Shown: positions 54,905 to 64,000 of the stretch, in pieces
Layout of the letters: each line of letters begins with the position of its first letter
Position numbering within the stretch: position 1 is the stretch's first letter
NCBI RefSeq assembly: GCF_000800455.1
Contig: NZ_CP007456.1
Span: forward strand, 2,170,001-2,234,000
Reading direction: 5' to 3'
Source: Bifidobacterium catenulatum PV20-2
GTDB taxonomy: Bacteria > Actinomycetota > Actinomycetes > Actinomycetales > Bifidobacteriaceae
Length of the DNA stretch: 64,000 bases
Position numbers and translations under genes: made by a program
Notes under the pieces: generated by a model
The model's input: the letters and a program-made list of their open reading frames with translations, nothing else
What the model was told of the DNA's origin: nothing
The model's database searches: none

Positions 54905-55696
54905 ATGGGCAACATGAGCAATATTCTGCATAATGCAACCGTTGACACTCTGCTGGAGCGTCGTTCAATCCGTAAATTCAAGCCGAAGCCGCTGAGCGAC
55001 GATATCGTCGAAACGCTCGAAACCGTGGCTCAGCATGCCGCAAGCAGCCAATTCCTGAACGACTGGTCGGCAATCCGCATCACCAACCTGGCCGCAAAGA
55101 AGCGTCTTGCCGAAATCGGCGGGCAGCCATATATCGCGACCGCGCCACTGCTGTACGTGTTTGTGCTTGACGAGCATCGCAATGCAGCCACCGCAGCTTC
55201 CAAGGGCGTTGAGACCGCTTCCGACGAGTTTACGTTGAATGGCAGCTATCGTTACACTCAGGCGCAGAATGACGCAGTTTTGGCGCTTCATGCGATGGAG
55301 ACGGCCGCTTATTCGCTCGGCCTTGGCTGCGTGATTCTCGGCTCGCTGCTTAACGATGTTCCGGCTTTGATTGATTTGCTGAATCTTCCGGAATACACGT
55401 ACCCTGTGCTGGGACTTGCGATCGGCAAGCCCGATCAGGATCCCGCACTCAAGCCGCGTATGCCGCGTTCTATGCAGTTCTTTGAGAATGAGTATCCGTC
55501 GAACAATGAGACGTTGCTTGCCGGTTTACAAGATTTTGACGAGGAAGTGCATCGGTATTACGATTTGCGCAATACCGAGCGCCCAGTTGATCCGTTCAGC
55601 GATCAGATCGCGTCGAATGCGGTCGATTCCGGTGTGACCAGCAAGGCCGTGGCTCCAAACGCCAAGCGCCAAGGCTTCCGCCTCGACGAGCGCTAA
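54905..55696 (+). CDS. Nitroreductase-family flavoprotein
   Basis: Probably an FMN-dependent NAD(P)H oxidoreductase of 263 aa. The FMN-binding N-terminus is LLERRSIRKFKPKPLSDDIV, followed by the SSQFLNDWSAIRI segment; the central QNAVLALHAMETAAYSLGLG-like helix (here QNDAVLALHAMETAAYSLGL) and the GLAIGKPDQDP loop are characteristic. It resembles NfsA-like enzymes in having a C-terminal extension ending DLRNTERP. AGGAT precedes the ATG at 54905; an ATG three codons later is possible. The natural substrate is unknown. Confidence 0.88.
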   Translation: MGNMSNILHNATVDTLLERRSIRKFKPKPLSDDIVETLETVAQHAASSQFLNDWSAIRITNLAAKKRLAEIGGQPYIATAPLLYVFVLDEHRNAATAASKGVETASDEFTLNGSYRYTQAQNDAVLALHAMETAAYSLGLGCVILGSLLNDVPALIDLLNLPEYTYPVLGLAIGKPDQDPALKPRMPRSMQFFENEYPSNNETLLAGLQDFDEEVHRYYDLRNTERPVDPFSDQIASNAVDSGVTSKAVAPNAKRQGFRLDER

Positions 55697-55701
55697 CGGA
55701 A

Positions 55702-55953
55702 CTACTTACGACGTGGTTTGTAGCCTTTTTTGCGGGAATGCGGTTTAATCTGCTGATTAAATGGAACGTACGTATAGCTGGATTGTGGATCGCGATGCGT
55801 GAGATGCCAGGTTCCGCAGAATTCGCACCGATATACCCAAAGTTCGGTGCCGCGTTCACGCCAACTTTGGTCAGCGGCCTGCTGAGCTGTTGCTTTGTCG
55901 TGATACATGATTTTGTTCGATTCGACACAGCGTTTGGGTACGAAATAATGCAT
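55702..55953 (-). CDS. Small zinc-ribbon-like protein
   Basis: An 83-aa basic protein. CEFCGTWH near residue 43 and an upstream Cys (KRCVES) with His form a possible zinc-binding site, and the C-terminus is a Lys/Arg-rich tail (SRKKGYKPRRK). It looks like a small nucleic-acid-binding protein; the function is unknown. TAGACT ends 8 nt before the ATG, consistent with a leaderless mRNA. It is convergent with the nitroreductase gene, with a gap of only 5 bp. Confidence 0.65.
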   Translation of the reverse strand: MHYFVPKRCVESNKIMYHDKATAQQAADQSWRERGTELWVYRCEFCGTWHLTHRDPQSSYTYVPFNQQIKPHSRKKGYKPRRK

Positions 55954-56288
55954 AGTTCTTCAGTCTATTCAACCATCGGATAAGCGCAAGAAGGTCCCTT
56001 AACATTCCTGAGATCTGTCGGCGTACTGGAACTTTCAGTGGCCAGAACGATCCTCCCGCCGGGAAGGCCCGTAACCCCGAAGACCGGAACGCAAGCGGAT
56101 AAAAAATAAGATTGATGGAGATGTTCTCGTCATCTTGCGTTGCCGTGCTATCGTTTCGTGCAATGGACCGTGGCACGGATTCGCGGCCGTTCCCGGCCTT
56201 CCCTTTTCCGGCCCGGCCTTGCCAAGCCGCCGTCCTGCCATGCCGGGCGGTTAATTGGAATGGCGATCATCCGCCCGGAAATACAAGA

Positions 56289-56321
56289 GGATCCCCGGGA
56301 GCCGAGCTCCACCGGGGATCC
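56289..56321 (-). terminator. rRNA operon terminator
   Basis: GGATCCCCGG and CCGGGGATCC form a 10-bp stem that extends through GGAGC/GCTCC, giving about 15 bp; a T-containing tail follows on the minus strand. It lies just past the 5S gene. The stretch from 55954 to 56288 has no gene. Confidence 0.85.
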
Positions 56322-56338
56322 CCATATCATTACGTTGA

Positions 56339-56457
56339 ATGCGGCGGCGTGCTACTCTCCCACACCCTCTCGAGTGCAGTACCATCGCCGCGACCAGGCC
56401 TTAGCTTCCGGGTTCGGAAAGGGACCGGGCGTCTCACCTGGGCCATGACCACCGCAA
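56339..56457 (-). rRNA. rrf: 5S ribosomal RNA
   Basis: On the minus strand the sequence begins TTGCGGTGGTCATGGCCC, contains the conserved CCGAACCCGGAAGCTAAGGC block, and ends near GAGTAGCACGCCGCCGCA, which pairs with the start. Length about 119 nt; the ends are approximate. Confidence 0.92.
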
Positions 56458-56664
56458 AACCAATACAACGGCCAACCGGGAAACCGGCGGCCGGCAAACG
56501 GAACCAGCCACGCGACCGATTCCGATCGTGGCGGTCCGGGAACCGGACAACGGACGCGAAGCAAAACGCCTTACCAACATCATCATTGTGACCACAAGAA
56601 ACAGCGTTCCCTGCCATCCAACGAGAAAACCACCACAGGACGAGACCCAACCCACAAGGGTTGG

Positions 56665-61720
<5,056 letters not shown>

Positions 61721-62291
61721 AAACCTTTGCAGAAAGCCAACATGTGACTCTCAAAAATAAGAAACCGACATCCGTTTATCAGGAAAACGGACTGTCCGCA
61801 AAAACCCCGTCCCGTTTGACCGGCCTCCCGGCACCCACACGCCAAACGCGCGCGGGCCGTAAGACGGACTGGCAATCATTGACTATAAAGAAGTAGTACA
61901 AATACGCTCTTGAGTTCTCAAACCACCACCACACCAGCAAGCCGCCCCAATCTCCAGGAGCGAGGCCGCCGTGCTGAGCAGCAAGAGATAAACCTACAGC
62001 ACAATCCGATTCCACGCAACCCGGGCATGCGAAAACCACCGGGAAACGTTGGAAACACAACGATCACTCGGCGTGTCGAAAACGGCCTCCGAACGGCCGC
62101 ACGGCCAGTCTAGAACACGAAAACAACGACCACGTGAACCAAAAACAAACACCAAACGGCGTGTCACCAACCGACAAACGCAATGCAAATTGCATAACCA
62201 ACTCCATCACCGCCCAAAAATCGTCAGAAAAAGCTGTCAAAGCCGTGTCGGTAATCAACATAGACGGAATGAACCGTGGTATGCCTAATAC
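61721..62291. other. rRNA leader and promoter region
   Basis: No gene in 571 bp. On the minus strand the leader holds TTTGAGAACTCAAGAGCG (boxA-like region near 61912). TAGACT (62107-62112) is a possible -10 but I see no matching -35, and TTGACA (62235-62240) has no -10 at the right distance. The promoters are therefore unresolved. Confidence 0.5.
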
Positions 62292-63047
62292 ATGAGCAAA
62301 AAGATCGCAGTATTGACAGGGGCGGGGATTTCCACGTCCGCAGGTATTCCCGACTTCCGCGGGCCGGACGGCGTCTGGACCAAGCACCCTGAACAAACGA
62401 AAGTGTATGACATCGACGCATTCCTCGCCAATGAAGAAGACCGCAAGTATTCCTGGCGTTGGCAGAAGGAATCACCCGTATGGAACACGCAGCCGGGCAC
62501 CGCGCATAAGGCGCTCGTCAAACTGGAACAGGCTGGACTGCTAACACTGCTCGCCACACAGAATTTCGACGCGCTGCACGAAAAAGCAGGCAATAGCAGC
62601 GACGTCATCGTCAATCTGCATGGCACCATCGGTACCTCGCACTGCATGAAATGCCATGCAAAATACGACACCGCCGACATCATGGCGAATCTCGACAACG
62701 AACCAGACCCGCACTGCCATCGCAGACTACCGTACAGCGGCAACATGCCATGCAACGGACTCATCAAAACCGACGTGGTCTATTTCGGCGAAGCACTGCC
62801 GGACGGCGCGCTCGAAAAATCGTATCGCCTTGCGACGCAAGCCGACGAACTGTGGGTCATAGGATCCACACTGGAAGTCATGCCCGCGGCAAGCATCGTG
62901 CCTATTGCCGCGCAGGCAGGAGTGCCGATCACCATCATGAACATGGGACGCACGCAATATGACCGCTTGGCGGACCGGCTGATCCACGACGATATCGCCG
63001 TCGCCCTGCCCCAACTCGTCGACGAAACCATCGCCGCCGCACAATAA
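62292..63047 (+). CDS. cobB: NAD-dependent protein deacylase, Sir2 family
   Basis: Sirtuin of 251 aa that removes acyl groups from protein lysines using NAD. Motifs are VLTGAGISTSAGIPDFRG (NAD binding), ATQNFDALHEKAG, and the catalytic His in VNLHGTIG. A structural zinc site is suggested by CMKC and two later Cys (HCHRR, MPCNG). IGSTLEVMPAA and the MNMGRTQYD segment complete the Rossmann fold. TATGCC ends 6 nt before the ATG, which may mean leaderless transcription. It is divergent from the rRNA operon and has only a weak hairpin (63058-63101) downstream. Confidence 0.93.
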   Translation: MSKKIAVLTGAGISTSAGIPDFRGPDGVWTKHPEQTKVYDIDAFLANEEDRKYSWRWQKESPVWNTQPGTAHKALVKLEQAGLLTLLATQNFDALHEKAGNSSDVIVNLHGTIGTSHCMKCHAKYDTADIMANLDNEPDPHCHRRLPYSGNMPCNGLIKTDVVYFGEALPDGALEKSYRLATQADELWVIGSTLEVMPAASIVPIAAQAGVPITIMNMGRTQYDRLADRLIHDDIAVALPQLVDETIAAAQ

Positions 63048-63164
63048 ATATGAAAAATGGGATTATGGATTCTGCAAATAGTAGCGAAATCCAGAATCCC
63101 ACAATTTGCGCATCTTCAGTTCTTTGATATTTCGCAGGGCTGCCGAAAATCTCCATAATTTCTG

Positions 63165-63187
63165 AATGTAGAAATCTTCTACATTCA
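63165..63187 (-). terminator. Hairpin after the ATPase gene
   Basis: GAATGTAGAA and TTCTACATTC form a 10-bp stem with a 3-nt loop, 6 bp past the stop. Confidence 0.55.
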
Positions 63188-63192
63188 AAGAT

Positions 63193-64000
63193 TCATGCAC
63201 CCAACGCAGTAATGGGAATCACGTAGATGCCATCTTCGCGTTGGTAGGCGAAATCTCCCACGCCAACAAGCACCGACAAAAATTCCGGAGCACGCACTCG
63301 AGACTGCGGATTCTTCAGCAACTTCTCACGCAAACGAAGCAGATTCTTCGCAGCATCGTCAACCTTGCTTTGACTGGACTTGATTTCAATGCCAGCCCAA
63401 CGACCATCAGTCAACTCAATAATGGCATCGCATTCCAAACCGGAATCATCGTGATAATACCGGACCGGCTCATCACCAATATCAGGCAGCGCACGGGCAT
63501 ACACCAGCAGGTCACGCACGCACAAGTTTTCAAAAAGGAAACCGAACGTCTGCCAATCCTCAAGCAAAGCACGCGGATTCACGCCAAGCACGGCGGCCGC
63601 GATGGAAGGATCGGCGAAATAACGGCGAGGCTTAGTCTGCAAACGCTTCGGAGAACGTGACGGAGGCACCCAACCGGGCACGCCATCAATCACAAACATG
63701 CGCTCGAACATGGCCACATATTCGCTAATCGTTCTTGGAGAAATGAAATCTTCAAGGTCTTTATGAAGGTCTTTCTTCTGGGAATCATTCTGTTTGTCCG
63801 CGACATCGGAATCCAAATCCAACTCGGCACCATACATATCCAAACCAAGCGTTTTGAACGTGACGGACTGACTCACATTGCGAGACAAAGAACGCAAAAG
63901 ACGGCGAGCAACTTCAGGATCGCGCCCCTGCCTAGACACCCCTTCGTTCAGCGTCAGGTGCGCATATTCACGAATGAGGATCTGCGCATCGGAAACCGGC
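63193..64000 (-). CDS. AAA-type ATPase with DUF4143 domain, C-terminal part
   Basis: The reading frame continues to the window edge, so the N-terminal AAA ATPase core is outside. The visible residues include DPEVARRLLRSLSRNVSQSV and the DUF4143 region: SPRTISEYVAMFERMFVID, a Phe-Ala-Asp-Pro segment (RRYFADPSIAAAVLG), FLFENLCVRDLL, and a nuclease-like fold with CDAIIELTDGRWAGIEIKSS. Family members are conserved ATPases of unknown role, often in mobile or defence-associated contexts. A GTG at 63939 is internal, not the start. Confidence 0.88.
   Translation of the reverse strand, partial: PVSDAQILIREYAHLTLNEGVSRQGRDPEVARRLLRSLSRNVSQSVTFKTLGLDMYGAELDLDSDVADKQNDSQKKDLHKDLEDFISPRTISEYVAMFERMFVIDGVPGWVPPSRSPKRLQTKPRRYFADPSIAAAVLGVNPRALLEDWQTFGFLFENLCVRDLLVYARALPDIGDEPVRYYHDDSGLECDAIIELTDGRWAGIEIKSSQSKVDDAAKNLLRLREKLLKNPQSRVRAPEFLSVLVGVGDFAYQREDGIYVIPITALGA

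Overview
The window is chromosomal DNA of a Bifidobacterium. The strongest evidence is the minus-strand rRNA operon at 56339-61720. Its 16S gene begins with the Bifidobacterium-specific version of the 27F site (AGGGTTCGATTCTGGCTCAG), and the 16S-23S spacer holds no tRNA. The dnaK-grpE-dnaJ-hspR operon with HAIR operators, the many sugar ABC importers with LacI and ROK regulators, and the moderately high GC all agree. I could not fix the species by eye.

Left part (1-10.2 kb): a minus-strand cluster reads solute-binding lipoprotein, two permeases, ROK sugar kinase, GH20 beta-N-acetylhexosaminidase, nagB, nagA. Together these form a complete route: import of a GlcNAc-containing oligosaccharide, intracellular hydrolysis, phosphorylation, deacetylation and deamination to fructose-6-phosphate. 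A LacI regulator lies convergent at the left edge. Upstream of the importer sits a broken copy of the promoter and start of the ROK regulator found 7.5 kb away.

Second cluster (10.6-19.1 kb): an oligo-1,6-glucosidase-like GH13 enzyme, a LacI regulator and a solute-binding protein on the minus strand face two permeases and a ROK repressor on the plus strand. The 865-bp divergent region contains two inverted arms of about 160 bp, including 63 bp of perfect identity, each with an outward-facing promoter.

Middle (19-39 kb): TenA, a GH2 hydrolase, metG, two unusual small proteins, rsmI, a DedA protein, tRNA-Ala(CGC), HAD phosphatases, a small HTH protein, the heat-shock operon, a sortase-anchored alkaline phosphatase and a TauE/SafE permease.

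Third sugar region (39-53 kb): malQ, a YesL-like membrane protein, a permease pair, two LacI regulators, two solute-binding proteins and a second GH13 alpha-glucosidase, probably for maltodextrin use. Shared operator-like palindromes link several of these genes. Directly behind malQ is a 1.3-kb AT-rich cassette with inverted ends. It carries a Firmicutes-like TnpV remnant and a peptidase S51 family gene. A cluster of four hairpins between 27-bp direct repeats lies at the 3' end of the permease pair.

Right part (53-64 kb): a histidine phosphatase, a DUF4235 protein, a nitroreductase, a small zinc-ribbon protein, the rRNA operon, a sirtuin, and a DUF4143 ATPase cut by the window edge. Several genes here and in the middle have a -10-like hexamer only 6-8 nt before the ATG, which suggests leaderless mRNAs. 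I saw no CRISPR array, prophage or complete insertion sequence.
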